The notes below the pieces were generated by a model, which saw only the letters and a program-made list of their open reading frames with translations, made no database searches and was not told the origin of the DNA. From contig CAZECM010000018.1 of NCBI GenBank assembly GCA_964510785.1, positions 1-50,238 on the forward strand: 50,238 bases of DNA. The letters are read 5' to 3'. Below, piece by piece: positions 8,215 to 16,579 of this stretch (position 1 is the first letter of the stretch; each line of letters starts with the position of its first letter). Both the position numbers and the translations under genes were made by a program. Source of the stretch: JAAYZM01 sp964510785. GTDB lineage: Bacteria; Actinomycetota; Actinomycetes; Actinomycetales; Cellulomonadaceae.

Positions 8215-10599
8215 ATGGCTGGACACGTGCAGCACCAGGACGACGGGCCCGCGGCGACGCAGCCCTGGCGGGACCCCGCGAGGCCCGCCGAGGAACGGGT
8301 CGAGTACCTCGTCGCGCACATGACGCTCGAGGAGAAGGTCGCCCAGCTCGTGGGTCTCTGGGTCGGCGCCGAGGTGTCCGGCACGGGAGTGGCCCCCCAC
8401 CAGTCGACGATGTCCGAGGGCGTTCCCCCGTGGGACGAGGCGGTCGCCCACGGGCTCGGCCAGCTCACCCGGCCCTTCGGCACCGCGCCCGTCGACCCGG
8501 TCACGGGCGCCCGCTCGCTCGCCGCGGCGCAGGCCGACATCGCCGCCCGCAACCGGTGGGGCATCCCCGCCCAGGTCCACGAGGAGTGCCTCACGGGCTT
8601 CGCCGCCTGGAAGGCCACGAACTACCCCGCGCCGATCGGGTGGGCCGCGACGTTCGATCCCGCGCTTGTGGAGCGGATGACGGCTCACTTCGGCGCCCAG
8701 ATGCGCGCCGCCGGCGTCCACCAGGGCCTCGCCCCCGTGCTCGACGTGACGCGCGACCCCCGCTGGGGCCGCACCGAGGAGACGATGGGCGAGGACCCGT
8801 ACCTCATCGGGACCCTCGGCGTCGCCTACGTGCGCGGGCTCGAGTCCGCCGGGATCGTCGCGACCCTCAAGCACTTCGTCGGGTACTCGGCGTCCAAGGC
8901 CGGCCGCAACCTCGCCCCCGTCTCGATGGGCCGGCGCGAGCTCGCCGACGTCGTCCTGCCGCCCTTCGAGATGGTCGTGGCCGACGGCGTGGTCCGCTCC
9001 GTCATGCACTCCTACGCCGACATCGACGGCGTTCCCTCCGCGGCCGACCGCCGGCTCCTGACCGGGATCCTGCGCGACGAGTGGGGCTTCGACGGCACGG
9101 TCGTCGCCGACTACTGGGGCATCCCCTTCCTGCAGACCCTCCACAAGGTCGCGGACTCGCCCGGCGAGGCGGCGCGCCTCGCACTGACGGCGGGGGTCGA
9201 CGTCGAGCTGCCGAACCTGCGCACCTACGCCGGACCGCTCGTCGAAGCCGTCCGCGAGGGCACGGTCGACGAGGCGCTCGTCGACCGTGCCCTGCGCCGC
9301 GTGCTCGCCCAGAAGATCGAGGTCGGGCTGCTCGACCCGGACTGGCAGGCGCTGCCCGACGGCGTCGACGACCTCGACCTCGACGACGCGGCCGGCCGCG
9401 AGATCGCCCTCGAGCTCGGTCGCGAGTCCGTCGTCCTCCTCGCGAACCACGCCGGGCTGCTCCCGCTCGCGGGCGGCCGGCAGGTCGCCGTCGTCGGCCC
9501 CCTCGCCGACGACCCGCTCGGCATGCTCGGCTGCTACTCCTTCCCCGCCCACGTCGGGATCTCCTACCCCGACCACGAGATGGGCGTCGAGATCCCCACG
9601 GTGCTCGCGGCGCTGCGCGCCCGCCTCGGGGACGAGCACGTGGTCCACGCCCAGGGTTGCGACTTCCGGGGCGAGGACCGGTCCGGGATCGCGGCCGCCG
9701 TCGAGGTGGCGCGCGCGGCGGACGTGGCCGTCGTCGTCGTCGGCGACCGGGCGGGACTGTTCGGGCGCGGCACCTCGGGCGAGGGCAGCGACGCGACCGA
9801 CCTCGAGCTGCCGGGGGTGCAGGGCGAGCTGGTGCGGGCGATCCTCGACACCGGCACTGCGGTGGTGCTTCTCCTCATCACCGGCAGGCCCTACGCCCTC
9901 GGCGATCTCGCCGGCCGGGCGGGCGCCGTCGTGCAGGCGTTCTTCCCCGGCCAGCTCGGTGGGCAGGCGCTCGCCGAGATCCTCACGGGGGCGATCAGCC
10001 CCTCCGGGAGGCTCCCCGTGAGCATCCCCGTCGACGCCGGTGCCCAGCCCGCGACGTACCTCGCCGCACCGCTCGCACTCAAGTCCCAGGTGTCCACGAT
10101 CGACCCCACGCCGGCGTTCGCCTTCGGGCACGGGCTGAGCTACACGTCCTTCGAGTGGTCCGAGCTCGAGCGGGTCGAGCGCATGCCGTGGACCACGGAC
10201 GGCGTGACGGCCGTCGAGCTCACCGTGACGAACACGGGCGAGCGCGCCGGCACCGAGGTGGTCCAGCTCTACGCCCACGACCCCGTGGCCCAGGTGGTGC
10301 GGCCCGACCAGTGGCTCATCGGCTACGCGCGCATCGACCTCGCACCGGGCGAGCGGGCACGCGTCCAGCTCGAGGTGCACGCCGACCTCATGGCCTTCAC
10401 GGGGTTCGAGGGCCGGCGCATCGTCGAGCCGGGCGCGATCGAGCTGCGCGTCGCGCGTTCGAGCGCGGACGTGCACGACGCCGTGCTCCTCTGGCTCGAG
10501 GGCCCCCAGCGCGAGGTCGACCACACCCGGCGACTCGTCACGGGCGTGAGCGTCTCGCGGGAGCCGAGCCTCGTGGGCGTCGAGGAGGTGTCCGCATGA
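8215..10599 (+). CDS. GH3 beta-xylosidase/beta-glucosidase
   Basis: 794 residues from ATG 8215. The open frame reaches back to 8020, but that stretch contains the operator and promoter. GH3 enzymes release sugars from the non-reducing end of oligosaccharides. The N-terminal barrel has RWGRTEETMGEDPYL (183-197), KHFVGYS (219-225) and the nucleophile Asp299 in GTVVADYWG. The second domain covers about 400-640, and a C-terminal fibronectin-III-like domain includes FAFGHGLSYTSF. No signal peptide is seen, so it acts on imported oligosaccharides. Context favours xylosidase. It is the first gene of a six-gene operon and overlaps the next gene by 4 bases. Confidence 0.9.
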   Translation: MAGHVQHQDDGPAATQPWRDPARPAEERVEYLVAHMTLEEKVAQLVGLWVGAEVSGTGVAPHQSTMSEGVPPWDEAVAHGLGQLTRPFGTAPVDPVTGARSLAAAQADIAARNRWGIPAQVHEECLTGFAAWKATNYPAPIGWAATFDPALVERMTAHFGAQMRAAGVHQGLAPVLDVTRDPRWGRTEETMGEDPYLIGTLGVAYVRGLESAGIVATLKHFVGYSASKAGRNLAPVSMGRRELADVVLPPFEMVVADGVVRSVMHSYADIDGVPSAADRRLLTGILRDEWGFDGTVVADYWGIPFLQTLHKVADSPGEAARLALTAGVDVELPNLRTYAGPLVEAVREGTVDEALVDRALRRVLAQKIEVGLLDPDWQALPDGVDDLDLDDAAGREIALELGRESVVLLANHAGLLPLAGGRQVAVVGPLADDPLGMLGCYSFPAHVGISYPDHEMGVEIPTVLAALRARLGDEHVVHAQGCDFRGEDRSGIAAAVEVARAADVAVVVVGDRAGLFGRGTSGEGSDATDLELPGVQGELVRAILDTGTAVVLLLITGRPYALGDLAGRAGAVVQAFFPGQLGGQALAEILTGAISPSGRLPVSIPVDAGAQPATYLAAPLALKSQVSTIDPTPAFAFGHGLSYTSFEWSELERVERMPWTTDGVTAVELTVTNTGERAGTEVVQLYAHDPVAQVVRPDQWLIGYARIDLAPGERARVQLEVHADLMAFTGFEGRRIVEPGAIELRVARSSADVHDAVLLWLEGPQREVDHTRRLVTGVSVSREPSLVGVEEVSA

Positions 10600-11615
10600 C
10601 GACCGGCACCTCGTCGCTCGCCCTCGCGGAGGGCCCCGCGGACCCGGGCGTGGACCCCGGTGCCCGCACGATCCGCAAGACGCGCGGGCGGCGCGGGCCC
10701 AGGAACCCCCGCACCACGTGGCGCACCGCGATCAAGAAGGACTGGCGGCTCTACTCGCTCGTCGTGATCCCGCTCGTCTTCTTCGCGGTCTTCCGGTACG
10801 TCCCGATGCTCGGCAACGTCATCGCGTTCCGCCGGTTCCGGGCGGGCAGCGGGAACCTCTTCGGTGACGAGTGGGTCGGCCTCCACTACGTGAAGATGTT
10901 CGTCAACAACCCGCAGTTCTGGAACGTGTTCTGGAACACCGTGATCCTCGGTGGACTGGCGCTCCTTATCGTCTTCCCGCTGCCGATCATCCTCGCGCTC
11001 CTGCTCAACGAGCTGCGTTCGCGCAAGTTCAAGCGCTTCGTGCAGACCGTGAGCTACCTGCCGCACTTCCTGTCGATCGTCATCGTGGCCGGCATCACCC
11101 TCGAGTTCGTCTCCGCGAACGGCACGCTCAACCAGCTCCTCGCCGTCGCGGGCCAGGAGCGGATCCTCTTCATGCAGGACTCGTCGTACTTCCGCAGCAT
11201 CTTCATCGGCTCGGAGATATGGCAGACGGTGGGCTGGGGCACGATCCTGTACCTCGCGGCGCTCACCACCGTGGACGAGCAGCTCTACGAGGCGGCCCGC
11301 ATCGACGGGGCGAACCGGTGGCAGCAGACGTGGCACATCACGCTGCCCGGCATCCGCCCCACGATGATCGTGCTGCTCATCCTCAACATCGGCACGTTCA
11401 TGGCGGTCGGGTTCGAGAAGGTGCTCCTGCTGCAGAACGACGCGATCCTCGCGACCGCCGACATCATCGGCACCTACGTGTACCGGGTCGGCATCTTCTC
11501 CTCGAACTACTCCTTCGGGGCGGCCATCGGCCTGTTCGAGGCAATCATCGGCCTGACCCTCGTCCTGTCCGCCAACGCGATCTCGCGTCGAGCAGTGGGG
11601 ACCTCGCTGTGGTGA
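10596..11615 (+). CDS. LplB-type ABC transporter permease
   Basis: 339 residues, ATG overlapping the GH3 stop (ATGA). A basic N-terminus precedes about six membrane segments beginning with YSLVVIPLVFFAVFRYVPM. The EAA loop, YEAARIDGANRWQQTWHITLPGI region, marks it as an inner-membrane permease that docks on an ATPase. With the next two genes it forms the LplB/YtcP/LplA set known from aldouronate clusters of xylanolytic Paenibacillus. No ATPase gene is present in the operon; such importers usually share a housekeeping MsmK-like ATPase. Confidence 0.92.
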   Translation: MTTGTSSLALAEGPADPGVDPGARTIRKTRGRRGPRNPRTTWRTAIKKDWRLYSLVVIPLVFFAVFRYVPMLGNVIAFRRFRAGSGNLFGDEWVGLHYVKMFVNNPQFWNVFWNTVILGGLALLIVFPLPIILALLLNELRSRKFKRFVQTVSYLPHFLSIVIVAGITLEFVSANGTLNQLLAVAGQERILFMQDSSYFRSIFIGSEIWQTVGWGTILYLAALTTVDEQLYEAARIDGANRWQQTWHITLPGIRPTMIVLLILNIGTFMAVGFEKVLLLQNDAILATADIIGTYVYRVGIFSSNYSFGAAIGLFEAIIGLTLVLSANAISRRAVGTSLW

Positions 11616-12538
11616 CCATCGCCGACCCGGTCGAGCGCTCCGACGCGCCCAAGACACGCCCGACCGTCCTCAAGGACTCGAAGTCCTACCGCACGTTCAC
11701 CGTGATCAACGTCGTGGTCCTCGTCGCGCTCGTCTTCGTGACGATCTACCCCTTCATCAACCTCGTGGCGCAGTCGTTCAGCGCCGAGGGCTACATCCGC
11801 TCCGGCCAGGTCAACCTGTGGCCGAAGGGCTTCAACACGACCACGTTCACGGCCGTGATGTCCGACCGGATGTTCTGGATCAACTACAGGAACACCGTCG
11901 TCTACACCGTGGTGGCCACGGTGATCGCCATGGTGCTCACCACGTCGTACGCGTACGTGCTGTCGAAGAAGCACCTCAAGGGGCGTGGCTTCCTCATCGG
12001 GGTCGCCGTGTTCACGATGTTCTTCAACGGCGGCCTGATCCCCAACTACGTGCTCATCAAGGAGCTCGGCCTCATCAACACGATGTGGGCGATCGTCCTG
12101 CCCAACGCGATCAGCGTCTTCAACCTGCTGGTCATGAAGGCCTTCTTCGAGAACTTCCCCGCGGAGCTCGAGGAAGCCGCCGCGATCGACGGGCTGACGC
12201 ACTACGGGATCCTGTTCCGCGTCGTGCTGCCCCTGAGCAAGGCCGTGATCGCGACGATGATCCTGTTCTACGCGGTCGCGTTCTGGAACTCGTGGTTCTC
12301 CGCGTTCCTCTACCTGAACGACAAAGAGCTCTTCCCCGTCACGATCTACCTGCGCAACCTCATCGCCGCGGCGACGGACGCCTCGAGCATGGGTGCGCCC
12401 ACGGCGGACGTGCCGCAGATCAACGCGAACATCAAGGCCGTGACGATGCTGCTCACGACGCTGCCGATCCTGTGCCTGTACCCCTTCGTCCAGCGCTACT
12501 TCGTGTCGGGCGTGATGCTCGGCTCGGTCAAGCAGTGA
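11612..12538 (+). CDS. YtcP-type ABC transporter permease
   Basis: 308 residues from GTG 11612, which overlaps the preceding stop (GTGA); an in-frame GTG at 11609 is also possible. It has about six membrane segments, beginning at TFTVINVVVLVALVFVTIYPF, and an EAA loop with EEAAAIDGLTHYGILFRVVLP. The C-terminus FVSGVMLGSVKQ is typical of YtcP/CUT1 permeases. It is the partner of the LplB-type permease in the same importer. Confidence 0.92.
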   Translation: MTIADPVERSDAPKTRPTVLKDSKSYRTFTVINVVVLVALVFVTIYPFINLVAQSFSAEGYIRSGQVNLWPKGFNTTTFTAVMSDRMFWINYRNTVVYTVVATVIAMVLTTSYAYVLSKKHLKGRGFLIGVAVFTMFFNGGLIPNYVLIKELGLINTMWAIVLPNAISVFNLLVMKAFFENFPAELEEAAAIDGLTHYGILFRVVLPLSKAVIATMILFYAVAFWNSWFSAFLYLNDKELFPVTIYLRNLIAAATDASSMGAPTADVPQINANIKAVTMLLTTLPILCLYPFVQRYFVSGVMLGSVKQ

Positions 12539-12599
12539 GGGGTGAGACCTCCACACTTCCCGCGGTGAACAACGAAGTTCCAACCCCAGAAGGAGAGTC

Positions 12600-14288
12600 A
12601 TGAGAACCACAACGAGGCGAGGAGTGGGATTCGCCGCAGCGTCGGCCCTGATGCTGACCCTGGTGGCGTGTTCCGCGAACGAGGGCGACGGGTCACCCAC
12701 GGGTGGCGACACCGGGACGTCCGACGCCCCTACCGGTGACGGCGGCGCGTACGAGGGTCAGCGCACCGCGGCGATGGACGACTTCGGCGTCGACTCGGTC
12801 TTCAAGGCGACCGAGCCCGTCGAGCTCTCGCTGCTGTACCGCGACCACCCCGGCTACCCGATCCAGGAGGACTGGCTGATCCTCTCGGAGCTCGCGGACA
12901 ACCACAACGTCACGTTCGACCGCACCGACGTGCCGCTGTCCGAGTGGGACGACCGCAAGTCGCTCCTCCTCGGCGCCGGTGACTTCCCGTGGATCGTGCC
13001 CGTGACCTACCCGGGTCAGGAGACGCAGTTCGTGGCCGGCGGTGCGCTGCTTCCCGTGAGCGACTACCTCGACCAGATGCCGAACTTCTCGGACAAGGTC
13101 GCCAAGTGGGGTCTCGAGGACGAGATCGTCAACCTGCGCCAGGAGGACGGCAAGTTCTACCTGCTGCCCGGCCTGCACGAGAAGCTGCGCCCGCAGTACT
13201 CGATCGCCGTGCGCAAGGACATCTGGGACGAGCTCGGCCTGAGCCTCGAGCCCGCCACGTGGGACGAGTTCGCCGACCAGCTCCGCCAGGTCAAGGAAGC
13301 CCACCCCGAGCTCGACTACCCGTACGCCGACCGTTGGCAGCTCAACGCGACGCTCAACCAGGCCGCCCCGAACCACGGCACCGCAGCGGGCTGGGGTCTG
13401 GGCCAGGGCGTGTGGTGGGACGGCTCGCAGTTCGTGCTCTCCGGCGCGAGCGACGAGTACAAGGAGCTGTTGACCTACTTCAACGGTCTCGTCTCCGACG
13501 GCCTGCTCGACCCCGAGTCGGTCACGGCCGAGGACGACCCGCAGATCCAGAAGTTCATCGCCGGCAAGTCCGCGGCGATCGGCACGAACGACCAGACGGT
13601 CATGGACTACCGCACCGCGTTCGCCGAGGCCGGCAACACCGAGGCCGAGGTCTACCAGATCCGGGTGCCGGCTGGCCCTGCGGGAGACATCCTCGCCGGC
13701 AGCCGGTTCGAGAGCGGCGTCATGCTCAACGCGGAGCTCGCTGACAGCGAGTACCTCGTGGCCGTGCTGCAGTTCGTGGACTGGCTGTACTTCTCGGACA
13801 ACGGCCTCGAGTTCGCCAAGTGGGGAATCGAGGGCACGACGTTCGAGCGCGGTGCCGACGGCACCCGCACGTTCATCGGCGCGATCGACCAGGGCGGGAT
13901 CAACCCGTCCGACGAGCCGGTGCCGCTCAACGCGACCTACGGGTTCCACAACGGAGAGTGGATGCTCGCCCACGGCTCGACGTTCGACCTGGGCACCTCG
14001 ATGATGCGTCCCGAGGTCCAGGAGTGGCAGAACGCCATGGCGACCAAGACGATGCAGCCCATCGCTCCGGCGTGGCCGCTCACCGAGATCGAGCAGGAGG
14101 AGGCGTCGATCCTCGTGACGGGGCTCAACGACCAGGTCACCCAGGCGACCGCCAGCTTCATCCTGAACGGCGGCATCGACGGTGGCTGGGACGCGTTCTT
14201 GAGCGGGCTGCAGGGCGCTGGTCAGGACCGCTACCTCGAGATCGTCAACGGCACGATGGAGCACAGCAGGACCGCAACGACGAAGTGA
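12600..14288 (+). CDS. LplA-type extracellular solute-binding lipoprotein
   Basis: 562 residues, starting at an ATG with the strong ribosome site AGAAGGAGAG. A signal peptide ends in the lipobox LVAC with Cys24, followed by a Gly/Ser/Thr/Asp-rich linker, so it is a lipoprotein anchored outside the membrane. The length and fold cues (YSIAVRKDIWDELGL, EPATWDEFADQL) match the large LplA-type binding proteins that capture oligosaccharides or aldouronates. It lies downstream of the two permeases in the same operon, and GH39 follows. The aldouronate substrate is inferred from GH67 next door. Confidence 0.92.
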   Translation: MRTTTRRGVGFAAASALMLTLVACSANEGDGSPTGGDTGTSDAPTGDGGAYEGQRTAAMDDFGVDSVFKATEPVELSLLYRDHPGYPIQEDWLILSELADNHNVTFDRTDVPLSEWDDRKSLLLGAGDFPWIVPVTYPGQETQFVAGGALLPVSDYLDQMPNFSDKVAKWGLEDEIVNLRQEDGKFYLLPGLHEKLRPQYSIAVRKDIWDELGLSLEPATWDEFADQLRQVKEAHPELDYPYADRWQLNATLNQAAPNHGTAAGWGLGQGVWWDGSQFVLSGASDEYKELLTYFNGLVSDGLLDPESVTAEDDPQIQKFIAGKSAAIGTNDQTVMDYRTAFAEAGNTEAEVYQIRVPAGPAGDILAGSRFESGVMLNAELADSEYLVAVLQFVDWLYFSDNGLEFAKWGIEGTTFERGADGTRTFIGAIDQGGINPSDEPVPLNATYGFHNGEWMLAHGSTFDLGTSMMRPEVQEWQNAMATKTMQPIAPAWPLTEIEQEEASILVTGLNDQVTQATASFILNGGIDGGWDAFLSGLQGAGQDRYLEIVNGTMEHSRTATTK

Positions 14289-14298
14289 AGGAGCCCCG

Positions 14299-15843
14299 GT
14301 GACCGCCGTCGTCGTCCCCGCCGAACCCCTCGGAGCCCTGTCGCAAGCCTGGCGCGAGTGCGTCGGCACGGGGCGCTTCAACCTCGCGCTGCGCTCGGAC
14401 TACCTCGAGTCGCTCGCTCTGACCCAGGCGGAGATCGGCTTCCGCTACATCCGCGGGCACGGGCTGCTCAGCGACGACGTCGGCATCTACCGCCCCTACG
14501 ACGCCGGGGGCCACCGCGGCGTGCTGCACTCGTTCACGTACGTGGACCAGGTGGTCGACAGCTACCTCGAGCTCGACATCCGGCCGTTCGTCGAGCTCGG
14601 CTTCATGCCCGGGGCGCTCGCCTCGGGGGACCAGACGGTGTTCTGGTGGCGCGGCAACGTGACGCCGCCCAGCGACGAGGGGGAGTGGGTCGCGCTCGTC
14701 AAGGCGACCGTGTCGCACCTCGTGGACCGCTACGGCCTCGACGAGGTGCGGACCTGGCCCATCGAGGTGTGGAACGAGCCGAACCTCGTGCACTTCTGGG
14801 CCGGCGCGGACCAGGCCGCGTACTTCCGGCTCTACGAGGCGACGGCCCGGGCGATCAAGGACGTGGACTCCTCGCTCCAGGTGGGCGGGCCCGCGATATC
14901 CCCGGGCTCGGACGAGTGGCTCACCGCTTTCGCGGACTTCGTCTCGGCCCGCGAGGTGCCCGTCGACTTCGTCTCCAAGCACGCCTACACCTCCGGCCCG
15001 GCGCAGCACGTGCCGTTCGGGACGTATCAGGACCTGCGCCCGCCGTCGGCCCTGCTCGAGCAGTTCGCGACGCCGCGCACCCTGCTCGCGGGCACGGCGC
15101 TCGCGGGCCTGCCCGTGCACATCACGGAGTTCAACACGTCCTACCGCCCTGACAACCCGGTGCACGACACGGCGCTCAACGCCGCCTACCTCGCCCCCGT
15201 GCTCGCTGGCGGCGGGGACGTGTGCGACTCCTTCTCCTACTGGACGTTCTGCGACGTGTTCGAGGAGGAGAACATCCCCACGGCGCTCTTCCACGGCGGC
15301 TTCGGGATGCTCGCCCACCGCCAGGTGCGCAAGCCCACGTTCCACCTGTACGCGTTCATGGCGCGACTCGGCACCGAGGTGCTCGCGCGGGGCGAGGACC
15401 ATCTCGTGACCCGGCACCCCGACGGCAGGCTCGCCGTGCTCGCGTGGGCGCCGGTGCGCGTGGACGGTTCCGGCGGGGTTTCGGGTTCCGGTTCCGCCGA
15501 CGACGGCGCCCACCGGGTGGCCCTGTCCCTCCCCGTGACGGGGGACGGCGGGCGCGCGTTCGCGGTGCGCCACCGCGTGAACGAGGAGGCGGGCAACGCC
15601 TGGACGGCATGGCGCGAGCTGGGACGCCCGCGCTTCCCGACGTCGCGGCAGCTCGACACGCTGCACGAGTGCGCGGCGCCCGCCGTCGAGCACTCCGCCG
15701 TGGCGGTCGAAGCCGGGCGGGCTCTGCTCGACGTGCACCTCGCCCGCCACGAGGTGACGCTCGTCGAGCTCGAGCCGGTGCTCGACGAGACCCCGCCGTG
15801 GCTCGACGACGCGCGCATCCCCGGCTACGAGGTGCGACGGTGA
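14299..15843 (+). CDS. GH39 beta-xylosidase
   Basis: 514 residues from a GTG start preceded by AAGGAG. GH39 is a retaining (beta/alpha)8 glycosidase family, mostly beta-xylosidases. The acid/base Glu160 sits in WNEPN and the nucleophile Glu277 in HITEFNTSY. SKHAY and the WTFCDVFEE region further along are typical of family 39. No signal peptide is present, so it acts in the cytoplasm on imported xylo-oligomers. It is translationally coupled to the next gene through a GTGA overlap. Other GH39 activities, such as alpha-iduronidase, are unlikely in this context. Confidence 0.9.
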   Translation: MTAVVVPAEPLGALSQAWRECVGTGRFNLALRSDYLESLALTQAEIGFRYIRGHGLLSDDVGIYRPYDAGGHRGVLHSFTYVDQVVDSYLELDIRPFVELGFMPGALASGDQTVFWWRGNVTPPSDEGEWVALVKATVSHLVDRYGLDEVRTWPIEVWNEPNLVHFWAGADQAAYFRLYEATARAIKDVDSSLQVGGPAISPGSDEWLTAFADFVSAREVPVDFVSKHAYTSGPAQHVPFGTYQDLRPPSALLEQFATPRTLLAGTALAGLPVHITEFNTSYRPDNPVHDTALNAAYLAPVLAGGGDVCDSFSYWTFCDVFEEENIPTALFHGGFGMLAHRQVRKPTFHLYAFMARLGTEVLARGEDHLVTRHPDGRLAVLAWAPVRVDGSGGVSGSGSADDGAHRVALSLPVTGDGGRAFAVRHRVNEEAGNAWTAWRELGRPRFPTSRQLDTLHECAAPAVEHSAVAVEAGRALLDVHLARHEVTLVELEPVLDETPPWLDDARIPGYEVRR

Positions 15844-16526
15844 CACAGCCCAAGCGTGAGTTCGGCGACGGGCCGCTGTCCCGGTGGGCGGGGACGATCT
15901 ACTGGTTCGCCGCCGTGGGGATGTGCCTCGCGGTGACGCTCGCGCCGTCGGCCGCCGTCGTCCTCTTCCTCGACCGGCACGTCTCGAACATCCCGCTCTA
16001 CGCGCTCGCGGCCGCTCCCGTGGGCCCCGCGCTCGCGGCCGGGTTGTTCGCGTGGCGGGCCAGGGAGCGTGACCCCTACCCGGTGCCCACGCGGCACTTC
16101 TGGCGTGGCTACGCGATGAACGCGCGCGAGGTGCTCGCGGTGTGGGTGCCCGCCGTCGCGCTCATCGGTGTGCTCGCGTTCAACGCGGCGCATCTCGATG
16201 CCGTGGCCGTGCCGCCGGGCACACGCTGGGTGATCATCGCCTTCGCGGTGCTCGCGATGCTGTGGGCGGCGAACCTGCTCGTCATCACGGCGTCGTTCTC
16301 GTTCCGGTGGCGAGACTCGCTGCGGCTCGCGGTCTACTTCCTCGCCGCCCAGCCCCTCGTGACGCTCGGCACCCTCTCGGTGCTCGTCCTGGGGTTCGGG
16401 CTCGTGTACTTCGTCTCGGACTGGGCCCTCCTGCTGGCCGGCCCGTTCCTGAGCTTCCTGCACCACCGCGCCGCCGCTGCGATGGTCCGCGACCTGGAGA
16501 CCACCTTCACCCACCCGCCGAGATAG
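15840..16526 (+). CDS. YesL-like (DUF624) membrane protein
   Basis: 228 residues from GTG 15840, which overlaps the GH39 stop. It has about five hydrophobic segments, the first at IYWFAAVGMCLAVTLAPSAAVVLFL, with a Trp/Arg-rich loop between. This matches the DUF624/YesL family, small membrane proteins found next to LplABC-type oligosaccharide importers. Their biochemical role is not established; help in importer assembly or function is a guess from context. It is the last gene of the operon, and its stop codon lies inside the terminator hairpin. Confidence 0.82.
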   Translation: MTQPKREFGDGPLSRWAGTIYWFAAVGMCLAVTLAPSAAVVLFLDRHVSNIPLYALAAAPVGPALAAGLFAWRARERDPYPVPTRHFWRGYAMNAREVLAVWVPAVALIGVLAFNAAHLDAVAVPPGTRWVIIAFAVLAMLWAANLLVITASFSFRWRDSLRLAVYFLAAQPLVTLGTLSVLVLGFGLVYFVSDWALLLAGPFLSFLHHRAAAAMVRDLETTFTHPPR

Positions 16527-16566
16527 GCAGTCTGGCGGGGGATTTCGGTACCAGACTGCCGATCTC
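16520..16566. terminator. Bidirectional hairpin between yesL-like gene and GH67
   Basis: GGCAGTCTGG (16526-16535) pairs with CCAGACTGCC (16551-16560). After one mismatch the stem continues with GAGAT (16520-16524) and ATCTC (16562-16566). The loop is 15 bases. It overlaps the stop codon on the left and lies 13 bases from the GH67 stop on the right, so it can end transcripts from both sides. Confidence 0.75.
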
Positions 16567-16579
16567 AGCGGGAGAGGGG

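Noticed and set aside
7999..10524. Very long open frame antisense to the GH3 gene
   Set aside because: It is Arg/His/Gly-rich with no recognisable domain. The plus-strand frame has all GH3 motifs. Long antisense frames are expected at this GC content.
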